From contig VAYN01000012.1 of the NCBI GenBank assembly GCA_005885405.1, positions 202,555-266,554 on the forward strand: 64,000 nt of DNA. The letters run 5' to 3'. The position numbers were made by a program, and so were the translations under genes. Within the stretch, counting starts at the first letter, position 1. Each line of letters begins with the position of its first letter. This DNA is from Actinomycetota bacterium. Lineage in GTDB: Bacteria > Actinomycetota > Thermoleophilia > Solirubrobacterales > 70-9. The notes under the pieces were generated by a model. It was not told the origin of the DNA. It saw nothing but the letters and a program-made list of their open reading frames with translations, and searched no databases. Below are positions 10,492 through 19,290 of the stretch, piece after piece.

Positions 10492-11274
10492 ATGCGCGCT
10501 AGGACTCTTCTGGTCATGGTCATCGGAATCGCTGTCACCTCCGCGGTCGCCTCTACGGCGGTCGCGGAGCGGGACAGGCAAGGGGTGTTGGAAGGCGTCT
10601 TCACCGGCGACATCGCGCCGCAGAAGCTGCCTCGGCACGAATCGGCTCCGGTCACCGTGCAGATGGGCGGCAAGATCGTCACCACCGACCGCTCCGAGCC
10701 GCCGAAGCTGGAAAAGATCATCCTCGAGATCAACCGCCACGGCAGGCTCGAAAACAAGGGCTTGCCGACCTGCTCGCTGGCGAAGCTCAACTCGATCTCC
10801 TCGGCCCAGGCGAAGAAGACGTGCTCGAAGGCGATGGTCGGGCACGGCAGCGTCACCTCTCGCGTCTACCTGCCGGGCCAGGGTGCATTCGCCTCGACCG
10901 GCGACCTGCTCGCCTTCAACGGCCGTCTCCACGGGCGGCCCGCGGTGCTCGCCCAGGTCTCGAGCAAGGCGCCGCTGCCCCTCACCTACGTGATCGCCTT
11001 CGAAGTCAAGAAGCAGGGCGGCACCTTCGGGACGGCGTTGATCGGGACGCTGCCGCCGATCGCCTCCGAATACGGCTACATCTCCGCCTTCTCGCTGGCG
11101 CTCTCGCGCCGCTACACGCTGCATGGCCAGAAGCGCAGCTTCGCCTCTGCTTCCTGTCCCGCCCCCGACGGGTTCCCCGGCGCCGTCTTCCCCTTCGCGA
11201 AGGCGCGCTACGAGTTCGCCGGCGGAGCTTCGCTCGGTGCGACCCTGGTCCGCGACTGCAAGGCGAGCGGCTGA
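10492..11274 (+). CDS. Exported protein of unknown function, paralogue 1 of 2
   Basis: 260 residues with an N-terminal signal peptide (MRARTLLVMVIGIAVTSAVA, cleavage near TAVAE). The mature part aligns by eye with the next gene: matching blocks are FTGDIAPQKLP with FTVDGGITPTKLP, NRHGRLENKGLPTC with DKHGRLNTTGLPTC, and a shared C-terminal Cys pattern. The stop codon overlaps the next start (TGATG), indicating translational coupling. The tandem arrangement points to a local gene duplication. Exported protein of unknown role, specific to this type of organism as far as I can tell. Confidence 0.8.
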   Translation: MRARTLLVMVIGIAVTSAVASTAVAERDRQGVLEGVFTGDIAPQKLPRHESAPVTVQMGGKIVTTDRSEPPKLEKIILEINRHGRLENKGLPTCSLAKLNSISSAQAKKTCSKAMVGHGSVTSRVYLPGQGAFASTGDLLAFNGRLHGRPAVLAQVSSKAPLPLTYVIAFEVKKQGGTFGTALIGTLPPIASEYGYISAFSLALSRRYTLHGQKRSFASASCPAPDGFPGAVFPFAKARYEFAGGASLGATLVRDCKASG

Positions 11275-12038
11275 TGCGGCACGCGATCGCAGTCCTGCTG
11301 GCCAGTGCCCTCGTCCTCGGCGGCGTCCTGATCGCCGCGGCTGGCGCCGAGACGGTGCGGATCGACAACCTCGTCTTCACGGTCGACGGCGGCATCACCC
11401 CGACCAAGTTGCCGAAAAAGGGCGAGGCGCCGATCACGCTCGAGGTCAGCGGCACGATCAAAAACGAGGACGGCACCCATCCGCCGGCGCTGAAAACGCT
11501 GCTGCTCGAATTCGACAAGCACGGCCGGCTCAACACCACCGGGCTGCCGACCTGCACCGTCGGCAAGCTGCAGAACACGCTGACGGCGCAGGCGAAGAGC
11601 GTCTGCGGCAAGGCGCTGATCGGCAGCGGCCGCGTCTCCGCCGACATCGCCCTGCCCGAACAGCCTCCCTTCGGCGCCAGCGGGCCGTTGCTGATCTTCA
11701 ACGGCGCCCCCAAAGGCGGCAAGCAGGTGATGATCTTCCACGTCCACGCCCACGTGCCGGCGCCGACCACCTTCGTCACCACCGCGGTGATCTCGAAGAC
11801 GAAGGGCAAATACGGGACGGCGGCGCTGATCCAGATTCCAAACATCGTCAGCGGCCAGGGGTCGTTGACCGCCTTCCGCGCGAAGCTGCATAAAACCTGG
11901 ACCTACAAAGGCAAGAAGCAGAGCCTCCTGCTCGCCGGCTGTCCGTTCGGGAGCCTCTACGCGCGCGGCGAGTTCGCCTTCGCCGACGGGACGAAGGGGT
12001 CGGGCAACGTGATCCGGCCCTGCACGCCCACCGGCTGA
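11274..12038 (+). CDS. Exported protein of unknown function, paralogue 2 of 2
   Basis: 254 residues starting at ATG 11274, inside the TGATG overlap with its paralogue. Signal peptide MRHAIAVLLASALVLGGVLI with an AAAGA end. Conserved with the upstream copy: ITPTKLPKKGEAPI, HGRLNTTGLPTC, a central CGKALIGSGRV block, and C-terminal Cys residues (AGCPF, IRPC). Last gene of the + strand exported-protein array; it ends 9 bases before the convergent purL stop. A GAAGCC/GGCTTC inverted repeat in the gap (about 12038-12060) could serve as a shared terminator, though this is weak. Confidence 0.8.
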   Translation: MRHAIAVLLASALVLGGVLIAAAGAETVRIDNLVFTVDGGITPTKLPKKGEAPITLEVSGTIKNEDGTHPPALKTLLLEFDKHGRLNTTGLPTCTVGKLQNTLTAQAKSVCGKALIGSGRVSADIALPEQPPFGASGPLLIFNGAPKGGKQVMIFHVHAHVPAPTTFVTTAVISKTKGKYGTAALIQIPNIVSGQGSLTAFRAKLHKTWTYKGKKQSLLLAGCPFGSLYARGEFAFADGTKGSGNVIRPCTPTG

Positions 12039-12047
12039 AGCCGTCGT

Positions 12048-14237
12048 TCAGCTGGCTTCGGGCTCGACTTGCGCGGGCAGCGAGTGGAAGGCGCTCGCGG
12101 CGTCGGCGAGGCTGACGCCGAGGCTGTGGTCGCCGGCGCCGATCTCGATCCGGTCGCCGCCCACCTTGCCGAGCAGGGTCGCGCCCAGCTCCTCCAGCGC
12201 CCCCCGCTCGCCGCTGACGACGAAACCGCCAGGGCCCTCGCCGAAGAGCGCTTCCTCGGGCTGGGCGCCGCGCTCGCGCAGGTGTTCGACGTTGACCTCG
12301 CAGCCGATGCCGCCGGCGATCGCCGACTCGGCGAGGGCGACGGCGAGGCCGCCGTCGGAGACGTCGTGGGCGGAGGAGAGCTTGCCGGCGCGGACTGCGT
12401 CGCGGACGATCTCACAGGCGCGCGCGACGGCTTCGACGTCCGGCCGCGGTAGGCCCATCTTCAGCTCGCCGCGCTGCTTCGCCAGCTCCGAGGCGGCGAG
12501 GCTCGGTTCGAAGGGGCCGATGAGGCCGATTGCGTCGCCATCGCGGGCGAAGCCGCTGCCCGCGACCTGCTCGGGGTCGGGCAGCTCTCCCACCAGGGCC
12601 ACCACCGGGGTCGGGTAGATCGGGCCGTCAGGTCCCTCGTTGTAGAGGGAGACGTTGCCGCCGACGACGGGGACGCCGAGGGCGTTGCAGGCATCGGCGA
12701 GGCCGCTGACGGCCTGATCGAGCTGCCAGGCGCCGGCCGGCTTCTCGGGGTTTCCGAAGTTGAGGCAGTTGGTGAGGCCGAGCGGCTCGGCGCCGACGCA
12801 GGCGAGGTTTTGGGCGCACTCGAGGACCGCGTCGATCGTCCCCAGGTAGGGGTCGCAGGCGACGCGGCGGCCGTTGCCGTCGATCGAGACGGCGATCGCG
12901 TTGCCCGCCTCGGGCAGCTGCAGGACGGCGGCGTCGGCCTGCTCGGGGCGGCGCACGGTGCGGCTGCCGACGAGGTAGTCGTACTGCTCGAAGGCCCAGC
13001 GCTTGGAGGCGATGTTGGGGGAGGAGAGGAGCGACAGCAGCTCCTCCTCCGGGCTCGCGCCGGCCTCGAGGGTCGCCCGGTTGCCGTAGATCCACTCCTC
13101 CGGCTCGGCCGGCTCGAGGTCATACAGCGGGCAGCCGTCGACCAGCGCCTCGACCGGCATCTCGCCGACCGTCTCGTCGTCGCGGAGGATCCGGACGAGG
13201 CCGTCCTCGGTGACCTTGCCGATCTCCGCCGAGGCGGTCTGCCACTTCTCGCAGATCGCCCGCACCTCCTCGACCCGCGCCGGCTCGACCACCGCCAGCA
13301 TCCGCTCCTGGCTCTCGGAGACCATGATCTCGAAGGGCTCCATGTCGGCCTCGCGCAGCGGCACCTTGGCGACGTCGATCTCGATCCCGACCCCGCCGGC
13401 GGAGGCCATCTCCCCGGCCGAGGAGGTGAGCCCGGCGGCGCCGAGGTCCTGCAGCGAGACCAGCAGCCCCTTCTCCAGCAGCTCGAGGCAGCACTCGAGC
13501 AGCTTCGACTCCTCGAAGGGGTCGCCGATCTGGACGGTCGGCCGCTTCGCCTCGTCGCCCTCGCCGAGCTCGGCGGAGGCGAGCACGGAGGCGCCGCCGA
13601 TCCCGTCGCGCCCGGTCGAGGCGCCCATCAGGACGACCGAGTTGCCCGGCCCGGCGGCCGCAGCCCGCACCATGTCCTCGGTCTTGGCGAAGCCGATGCA
13701 CATCGCGTTGACGAGGCAGTTGTGCTCGTAGGGCTCCTCGAAGTAGATCTCGCCGCCGACCGTCGCAACTCCGATCGAGTTGCCGTAGTGGCCGATCCCG
13801 CGGACGGCGCCGTCGAGCAGATGGCGAGAGCGGACCGAGTCGAGCTCGCCGAAGCGGAGGCTGTCGAGGAGCGCGATCGGCCGCGCCCCGATCGCGAAGA
13901 CGTCGCGCATGATCCCGCCGACGCCGGTGGCAGCGCCCTGGAACGGCTCGACCGCGCTCGGGTGATTGTGGCTCTCGACCTTGAAGGCGACCGCGTAGCC
14001 GGAGCCGACGTCGACCGCCCCGGCGTTCTCGCCCGGCCCCATGACGACGCGCGGCCCATCGGTCGGCAGCTTCCCCAGCAGCTTGCGCGAGTGCTTGTAG
14101 GCGCAGTGCTCGGACCAGAGCAGGCTGAACATCGCCAGCTCGACGTCGTTAGGCTCGCGCCCGAGCTTCTCGACGATCAGCTCGTACTCGGAGTCAGTGA
14201 GGCCGAGCTCGCGGTATTTGGGGGTGTCCACGGTCAA
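12048..14237 (-). CDS. purL: Phosphoribosylformylglycinamidine synthase subunit PurL
   Basis: 729 residues, the normal length of the small (PurSQL-type) PurL. It converts FGAR, glutamine-derived ammonia and ATP to FGAM in step 4 of purine synthesis. Visible signatures: SEHCAYKHSRKLLGKLP near the N-terminus, GPGENAGAVD, the substrate/ATP motif KVESHNHPSAVEPFQGAATG, then the second half with FGNPEKP and SAHDVSDGGLAVALAE. It is last in the purC-purS-purQ-purL operon on the - strand; its start overlaps the purQ stop by 4 bases, so the complex-forming subunits are translationally coupled. Confidence 0.97.
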   Translation of the reverse strand: MTVDTPKYRELGLTDSEYELIVEKLGREPNDVELAMFSLLWSEHCAYKHSRKLLGKLPTDGPRVVMGPGENAGAVDVGSGYAVAFKVESHNHPSAVEPFQGAATGVGGIMRDVFAIGARPIALLDSLRFGELDSVRSRHLLDGAVRGIGHYGNSIGVATVGGEIYFEEPYEHNCLVNAMCIGFAKTEDMVRAAAAGPGNSVVLMGASTGRDGIGGASVLASAELGEGDEAKRPTVQIGDPFEESKLLECCLELLEKGLLVSLQDLGAAGLTSSAGEMASAGGVGIEIDVAKVPLREADMEPFEIMVSESQERMLAVVEPARVEEVRAICEKWQTASAEIGKVTEDGLVRILRDDETVGEMPVEALVDGCPLYDLEPAEPEEWIYGNRATLEAGASPEEELLSLLSSPNIASKRWAFEQYDYLVGSRTVRRPEQADAAVLQLPEAGNAIAVSIDGNGRRVACDPYLGTIDAVLECAQNLACVGAEPLGLTNCLNFGNPEKPAGAWQLDQAVSGLADACNALGVPVVGGNVSLYNEGPDGPIYPTPVVALVGELPDPEQVAGSGFARDGDAIGLIGPFEPSLAASELAKQRGELKMGLPRPDVEAVARACEIVRDAVRAGKLSSAHDVSDGGLAVALAESAIAGGIGCEVNVEHLRERGAQPEEALFGEGPGGFVVSGERGALEELGATLLGKVGGDRIEIGAGDHSLGVSLADAASAFHSLPAQVEPEAS

Positions 14238-14869
14238 GCCGCGACCCCGCTCATCCGCTCGAAGACGCGGAGGCCGTCCGTGCTTCCCGTCAGCGGGTCG
14301 ACCGCGTGCTCGGGGTGGGGCATCAGCCCGAGAACGTTGCCGCGCTCGTTGGTCACCCCGGCGATGTCGCGGACCGAGCCGTTGGAATTGTGACCCTCGG
14401 CGTAGCGGTAGGCGATCTGGCCGTTCGTCTCCATCTCGTCGAGCAGCGCGTCGGGCGCGTAGTAGCGACCTTCGCCGTGCTTGGCCGGGATCGAGAGCCG
14501 CTCGCCCGTCCCCTCCTCAATCAACTCGACCTGGTGGCAGCGAAAGCGCAACTCGACGTTCCGCAGCAGCGCTCCCGGCAGCAGTCCCGCCTCGCAGAGG
14601 ACCTGGAAGCCATTGCAGATCCCCAGCACCGGCATCCCGCCCGCGGCCGCCTCGGCGACCGCCTCCATCGCCGGGGAGAAGCGGGCGATCGCGCCGGCGC
14701 GCAGATAGTCGCCGTAGGAGAAGCCGCCGGGGACGACGACGCCGTCGACGCCGTCGAGGTCGCGGCTTTCATGCCAGAGGAGCCGGGCGCCGTCGCCGTG
14801 CACCTCGCAGGCGTGCAGGGCGTCACGCTCGTCGCATGATCCGGGGAACTGGAGGACGCCCCAGATCAC
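14234..14869 (-). CDS. purQ: Phosphoribosylformylglycinamidine synthase glutaminase subunit PurQ
   Basis: 211 residues. Class I glutamine amidotransferase that supplies ammonia to PurL. The N-terminal VLQFPGSCDERDAL block, the nucleophile Cys in LGICNGFQVLCEAGLLPG (around residue 80) and the His/Glu pair in MPHPEHAVDP (around residue 190) are all present. It overlaps purS upstream and purL downstream by 4 bases each, as is common for PurSQL complexes. Confidence 0.97.
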   Translation of the reverse strand: MIWGVLQFPGSCDERDALHACEVHGDGARLLWHESRDLDGVDGVVVPGGFSYGDYLRAGAIARFSPAMEAVAEAAAGGMPVLGICNGFQVLCEAGLLPGALLRNVELRFRCHQVELIEEGTGERLSIPAKHGEGRYYAPDALLDEMETNGQIAYRYAEGHNSNGSVRDIAGVTNERGNVLGLMPHPEHAVDPLTGSTDGLRVFERMSGVAA

Positions 14870-15087
14870 AGGGTCTGGATCTCGTAGTCCTCGATCAGGG
14901 TGTTGGCGAGGAGCTTCTCGCAGAGCTCGCCGAGCTGCTCGGGGCTCTCCGCCTCGAGCTCGACCATGCGGCCGACGTGGACGTGCTCGATTCCCTCGAA
15001 GCCGAGCGCCGGTAGCGCCCGCTCCACCGCCTTGCCCTGAGGGTCGAGGATTCCCTCCTTGGGGCGGATCAGCACCCGAGCCTTCAG
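14866..15087 (-). CDS. purS: Phosphoribosylformylglycinamidine synthase subunit PurS, apparent CTG start
   Basis: Small subunit (73 residues) that bridges PurQ and PurL. The frame reads (L)KARVLIRPKEGILDPQG, matching the usual PurS N-terminus MKARV. The codon at the expected start is CTG (15087-15085), and it overlaps the purC stop as CTGA, the same 4-base geometry used by the other junctions of this operon. The first in-frame standard start is a GTG four codons later (15075-15073), which would clip the first beta strand. I therefore favour the CTG start. The rest (FEGIEHVHVGRMVELE, CEKLLANTLIEDYEI) is typical PurS. Confidence 0.85.
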   Translation of the reverse strand: MKARVLIRPKEGILDPQGKAVERALPALGFEGIEHVHVGRMVELEAESPEQLGELCEKLLANTLIEDYEIQTL

Positions 15088-15932
15088 AACGTCTCTCCGG
15101 TGATCCGCTCGTAGGCCTCGATGTATTTGGCGCGGGTCTGCTCGACGACGTCGGGCGGCAGCTCCGGCGCCGGCGGCTTTTTGGACCAGCCGGTCTCCGA
15201 AGCCCAGTCGCGGACGAACTGCTTGTCGAAGGAGGGGGGCGTGACGCCGGGCTGGTAGCTGGCGGCGGGCCAGAAGCGCGAGGAGTCCGGCGTCAGGACC
15301 TCGTCCCCGAGGACGATCTCGGCGCCGGCGCTGCGGCCGAACTCGAACTTGGTGTCGGCGAGGATGATCCCGCGCTGCGCCGCGTGCTGGGAGCCGCGCT
15401 TGTAGACCTCGATCGAGATCCGGCGCAGCTCTTCCAGCAGCGCCCGGTCGCCGACGATCTCGGCGGCACGGTCGAAATCGACGTTCTCGTCGTGGTCGCC
15501 GATCTCGGCCTTGGTCGAGGGAGTGAAGATCGGCTCCGGTAGCTGGTCGGACTCGACCAGGCCGGACGGGAGCTCGATCCCGCAGACCGCTCCTTCTTCC
15601 TTGTATTCCTTCCAGCCCGAGCCGGAGAGATAGCCGCGGACGACGCACTCGACCGGGTACATCTCGAGCTTGCGCACCCGCATCGCCCGTTCGGCGACCT
15701 CCTCGGGCACGTCCTCGGAGATGAAGTGGTTGGGAACGATGTCCTCCGTCAGCCCGAACCAGAAGACCGACATCCGGTTGAGGACCTTGCCCTTGTCGGG
15801 GATCGGCGTCGGCATCACGACGTCGTAGGTGGAGATGCGGTCGGAGGCGACCATCAGCAGGTCGTCCTCCCACTCGTAGATCTCGCGCACCTTCCCCGTC
15901 GAGAGGAGGTTCAGATCGGCAACGGACGGCAT
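15084..15932 (-). CDS. purC: Phosphoribosylaminoimidazole-succinocarboxamide synthase PurC
   Basis: 282 residues. SAICAR synthase: CAIR + Asp + ATP to SAICAR. Signatures: GKVREIYEWEDDLLMVASDRIS at the N-terminus (given here as GKVREIYEW and ASDRIS), VVRGYLSGSGWKEY, the IILADTKFEFG motif and the EVLTPDSSRFWP active-site stretch. I chose ATG 15932; an upstream in-frame ATG at 15950 would add six residues and overlap the divergent P450 gene start. First gene of the purCSQL operon; the ~10-40 bp shared with the P450 gene must hold both promoters or leaderless starts. Confidence 0.95.
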   Translation of the reverse strand: MPSVADLNLLSTGKVREIYEWEDDLLMVASDRISTYDVVMPTPIPDKGKVLNRMSVFWFGLTEDIVPNHFISEDVPEEVAERAMRVRKLEMYPVECVVRGYLSGSGWKEYKEEGAVCGIELPSGLVESDQLPEPIFTPSTKAEIGDHDENVDFDRAAEIVGDRALLEELRRISIEVYKRGSQHAAQRGIILADTKFEFGRSAGAEIVLGDEVLTPDSSRFWPAASYQPGVTPPSFDKQFVRDWASETGWSKKPPAPELPPDVVEQTRAKYIEAYERITGETF

Positions 15933-15939
15933 TGAGTCG

Positions 15940-17310
15940 ATGCTATCCATCCTCTGCGATGCTTGGGGTGTGGCGCTTCCGCCCGAACCCGGCATTCCCC
16001 CCTTTGTGCAGACTTTGCGCTGGGGCTTCCGCCCGATCGCCTTCCTCCAGGACTGCCGGCGTCGCTTCGGCGACTCCTTCAGCGTCCGCTTCGCCGGTTT
16101 CGAGCGACCGATGGTGCTGATCTCCGACCCGGAGGCGATCAAGGCGCTCTACCGCGAGCCGACCCACGGGCTGCCGCCGGGCCGCAACATCGTCCTCGAG
16201 CCGATCGTCGGCTCGAAATCGCTGCTGATCCAGCAGGGGGCCGAACACCTGAGCCGGCGGCGGCTGATGCTGCCGCCCTTCCATGGCGAGCGGATGCGCT
16301 CTTACGAGGAGGCGATGAACGAGATCGTCGAGGCCGAGATCGACACCTGGCCGCTGCACGAGGAGTTCCCGATCCACTCGCGGATGCAGGCAATGACGCT
16401 GGAGGTGATCCTCCGCGTCGTCTTCGGCGTCTCCAGCGGGCCGCGCCTCGAGCGGTTGCGGGAGACGCTGGGGTCGGTCTTGGACGAGACCGCCTCCTCG
16501 ACCGGGCGGCAGGTGCTCGGCCTGATCCTGGCGCGGTTCGGCGGCCCCGGCCCCTTCGCCCACTTCGAGGAGCAGCTGCGCGAAGTCGACGAGCTGCTCT
16601 TCGCCGAGATCGCCGAGCACCGCGAGCGCCCCGACCTCGCCGAGCGCAAGGACATCCTCTCGATGCTGATGACCGCCGAGTTCGAGGACGGCACCCGGAT
16701 GGAGGACCAGGAGTTGCGCGACCAGCTGATGACGCTGCTGCTGGCCGGCCACGAGACGACCGCGACCGCGCTCGCCTGGACCTTCGACCTGCTGCTGCGT
16801 CACCCGGCCGAGCTGGGGCGCCTGCGCGACTCGCTCGCGGCCGGCGACGAGGACTACCTGCGGGCGACGATCACCGAGTCGCTGCGGCTGCGGCCCGTGA
16901 TCCCGCTGGCGGGCCGCCGCCTCTCCAAGGACCTCGTCGCCGACGGGATGACGCTGCCCGCCGGCACCGACGTCACCCCGGCGATCTGGCTCACCCACAC
17001 TCGCGAGGACCTCTACCCCGAACCCTTCGCCTTCCGCCCCGAGCGCTTCCTCGAGGAGGGCCCGGACACCTACGCCTGGATTCCCTTCGGCGGCAGCGTC
17101 CGCCGCTGCATCGGCGCCACCTTCGCCGAGTTCGAGATGCGCGTCGTCCTCCGTGAGGTGCTGACCCGCTGCGAGCTCCATAAGGCCAGCCCGGAGCCCG
17201 AGCGCCCCGGCCGCCGCAACATCACCTTCTCGCCGAAGGCGGGAACCCCGGTCGTCCTCGCCTCACGCGAGCCGGCCCGCGAGCGCCCCGCCGAGCCCGT
17301 CACCGTCTGA
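15940..17310 (+). CDS. Cytochrome P450
   Basis: Up to 456 residues. Haem monooxygenase: I-helix oxygen-activation motif AGHETT (~269-274), K-helix ExxR as ESLR (~312), and the haem-thiolate signature FGGSVRRCIG with the Cys ligand near residue 390. No fused reductase is visible, so it needs separate ferredoxin and reductase partners. There are ten extra N-terminal residues if ATG 15940 is used; an in-frame GTG at 15970 gives a more typical start (ALPPEPG). It is divergent from purC with almost no intergenic space. The substrate cannot be inferred from context. Confidence 0.93.
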   Translation: MLSILCDAWGVALPPEPGIPPFVQTLRWGFRPIAFLQDCRRRFGDSFSVRFAGFERPMVLISDPEAIKALYREPTHGLPPGRNIVLEPIVGSKSLLIQQGAEHLSRRRLMLPPFHGERMRSYEEAMNEIVEAEIDTWPLHEEFPIHSRMQAMTLEVILRVVFGVSSGPRLERLRETLGSVLDETASSTGRQVLGLILARFGGPGPFAHFEEQLREVDELLFAEIAEHRERPDLAERKDILSMLMTAEFEDGTRMEDQELRDQLMTLLLAGHETTATALAWTFDLLLRHPAELGRLRDSLAAGDEDYLRATITESLRLRPVIPLAGRRLSKDLVADGMTLPAGTDVTPAIWLTHTREDLYPEPFAFRPERFLEEGPDTYAWIPFGGSVRRCIGATFAEFEMRVVLREVLTRCELHKASPEPERPGRRNITFSPKAGTPVVLASREPARERPAEPVTV

Positions 17311-17360
17311 CCCGCCGCATCTGACAACACATTACGAACGTTTTTGTCTACACTTCTCCC

Positions 17361-17669
17361 ATGGAGGCACTTCTGGAGAAGGAGGCGGACGTGGAGAGCT
17401 GGAACGACGAGCGGATGGACGAACTGAGCCGGCGGGTCGATGACGGATTCAAGGAAATGCGAGAAGGCTTTGTGCGAGTCGACCGGGAGATGAAAGAAGG
17501 CTTTGCACGAGTCGACCGGGAGATGAAAGAAGGATCTACGCGTGTCGACCGGGAGATGAAAGTCGGGTTCGCCCAGGTGGGGGATCGAATCGATCGGCTG
17601 ACGAACACGATCATCATCGGCGGCGCCGGCTTCTGTGCCGCCATCGTTGCCGCGGCGGTCTTCGGCTGA
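17361..17669 (+). CDS. Small hendecad-repeat coiled-coil protein with C-terminal membrane anchor
   Basis: 102 residues. Residues ~39-71 are three tandem 11-residue units (RVDREMKEGFA, RVDREMKEGST, RVDREMKVGFA) encoded by 33-bp DNA repeats at 17475-17573, flanked by degenerate units (RVDDGFKEMREGFV, QVGDRIDRLTN). The C-terminal ~20 residues are hydrophobic (IIIGGAGFCAAIVAAAVFG), suggesting tail anchoring with the coiled coil in the cytoplasm. The architecture resembles Bdr-like or DUF1640-like small coiled-coil membrane proteins. Function unknown. Confidence 0.75.
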   Translation: MEALLEKEADVESWNDERMDELSRRVDDGFKEMREGFVRVDREMKEGFARVDREMKEGSTRVDREMKVGFAQVGDRIDRLTNTIIIGGAGFCAAIVAAAVFG

Positions 17670-17672
17670 GGA

Positions 17673-17975
17673 TCAGCCGCCGGACTTGGCCGGCGAGTGT
17701 GGGTGCTCCTTAGCCCACTTGGCGATCGTGCCGGAGCCGGAGATCACCTCGCCGTCGTCGAGAACGAGGATCGGGACCTCGTTGGTGCCGCTGAGGCGCT
17801 TGATCTCGGCGCGGTCCTCGCCGCGGCTACCCCAGGTCAGCGGCATCCCGCGGTAGCCCTTCACCGTCTTGATCTCGTACTCGTAACCGGCGGCGTCAAG
17901 CGCCTTGCCAGCCTTGGCGCAGGGATGGGCGAAGCTCGGCCCCCGCTTCTTCTGACCGCAGGTGTAGAGGATCAT
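17673..17975 (-). CDS. Glutaredoxin/GST N-terminal-like thioredoxin-fold protein
   Basis: 100 residues. MILYTCGQKKRG at the start puts a single Cys where glutaredoxins have CxxC; a second Cys lies in HPCAKAGKALDAAG. NEVPILVLDDGEVISGSGTIAKWAKE gives the cis-Pro (VPIL) and the GST-type SGSxxI glutathione-binding loop. Probably a thiol-disulfide or glutathione/mycothiol-type binding protein; the exact substrate is unknown. It ends 3 bases before the convergent coiled-coil gene stop. Confidence 0.8.
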   Translation of the reverse strand: MILYTCGQKKRGPSFAHPCAKAGKALDAAGYEYEIKTVKGYRGMPLTWGSRGEDRAEIKRLSGTNEVPILVLDDGEVISGSGTIAKWAKEHPHSPAKSGG

Positions 17976-18006
17976 CGTCTGAGCCTACCGCGGAGGCTGC
18001 TGCGGG

Positions 18007-19290
18007 TCAGGATCGCAGCGCTTCGAGCCGTTCGAAGATCTCCGGCACGTGGGTGATGTAGGCGCTGTAGTCGAAGACCTTGTCGAGGTCGAGGTCGGGT
18101 GCCGCCTCGGCGAGGAGGTCGCGGAACTCGGTGCGGGTGTCCCAAGCGCGCTGGGCGTTCTCCTGGACGACGCGGTAGGCGTCGTCGCGTGGGAGCCCGG
18201 ACTCGACCAGGGCGGTGAGCGCGCGCTGGCTGAAGAGGGCGCCGTGGGTGAGGCCGAGGTTCTCGCGCATCCGCTCCTCGTTCACAGTCATTCCGGCTGC
18301 GACCTTGGCGGCCAGGTCCTGCATGTAGTCGAGCGCGATCGTCGCGTCGGGGAGGATCACGCGCTCGGCGCCGGAGTGGGAGATGTCGCGCTCGTGCCAG
18401 AGGGCGACGTTCTCGATCCCCGCCTGGGCGTAGCCGCGGAGGACGCGGGCGAGACCGGTGATCCGCTCGGTCCGGATCGGGTTGCGCTTGTGGGGCATCG
18501 CCGAGGAGCCCTTCTGGCCGGCGGCGAACGGCTCTTCGACCTCGCGCACCTCGGTTTTCTGCAGGTTCCGCACCTCGGTCGCGAAGCGCTCGAGGCCGGC
18601 GCCGGCGATCGCGATCGCCGTCAGCAGCTCGGCGTGACGGTCGCGCGGGACGACCTGGGTGGCGACGTCCTCGCGCCCGAGCCCGAGCTTCTGCATCACC
18701 CGCGCCTCGACCGCCGGCGGCACCGAGGCGTAGGTGCCGACAGCGCCGGAGAGCTTGCCAACCGCGAGCTGCGCGAAGGCCTCCTCCAGCCGGTCGAGGT
18801 TGCGGTCGGCCTCGAAGGCGAAGCCGGCCAGCCGCAGCCCGAAGGTCGTCGGCTCGGCATGGACGCCGTGGGTGCGGCCGACGCAGAGGGTGTCGCGGTG
18901 CTCGAGCGCCCGCGTCACCAGCGCGTCGCGGAAGCCGCAGGCGCTGGAGAGGACGACTTCGCCTGCCCGCCGCAGTTGCAGCGCCAGGGCCGTGTCCAGC
19001 ACGTCGGAGGAGGTGAGGCCGTAGTGGATCCAGCGCCCGTGCTCCCCCACCGAGGCGGAGACGACGTCGACGAAGGCGGCGACGTCGTGGTCGGTCACCT
19101 TCTCCCGCTCGTCGACCGCCTCAACGGTGAAGGCCGCCTTCTCCCGTGCTTCGCGCGCCGCCTCCTTGGGAACGACGCCCTCCGCTGCCCAGGCCTCGGT
19201 GGCCGCCAGCTCGACCTCGAGCCAGCTGTCGAGCTTGGCCTGCTGCGTCCAGACCGCCCCGATCTCGGGGCGGGTGTAGCGGGGGATCAC
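18007..19290 (-). CDS. purB: Adenylosuccinate lyase PurB
   Basis: 427 residues. Fumarase/aspartase-superfamily lyase acting on SAICAR and adenylosuccinate. Signatures: MIPRYTRPEIGAVWT at the N-terminus, HYGLTSSDVLDTA, the catalytic His region CVGRTHGVHAEPTTFG, and the superfamily loop GSSAMPHKRNPI around residue 265. The start overlaps the purE stop by 4 bases, in the operon purD-purE-purB. Confidence 0.96.
   Translation of the reverse strand: MIPRYTRPEIGAVWTQQAKLDSWLEVELAATEAWAAEGVVPKEAAREAREKAAFTVEAVDEREKVTDHDVAAFVDVVSASVGEHGRWIHYGLTSSDVLDTALALQLRRAGEVVLSSACGFRDALVTRALEHRDTLCVGRTHGVHAEPTTFGLRLAGFAFEADRNLDRLEEAFAQLAVGKLSGAVGTYASVPPAVEARVMQKLGLGREDVATQVVPRDRHAELLTAIAIAGAGLERFATEVRNLQKTEVREVEEPFAAGQKGSSAMPHKRNPIRTERITGLARVLRGYAQAGIENVALWHERDISHSGAERVILPDATIALDYMQDLAAKVAAGMTVNEERMRENLGLTHGALFSQRALTALVESGLPRDDAYRVVQENAQRAWDTRTEFRDLLAEAAPDLDLDKVFDYSAYITHVPEIFERLEALRS

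Noticed and set aside
12810-14393. Long + frame (527 codons) opposite purL/purQ
   Set aside because: It mirrors conserved PurL and PurQ sequence on the - strand and spans their boundary; no domain is visible.
17475-17573. Possible CRISPR-like repeat array
   Set aside because: The 33-bp units are contiguous without spacers and lie in frame in a coiled-coil gene. No CRISPR array or cas gene was seen in the window.
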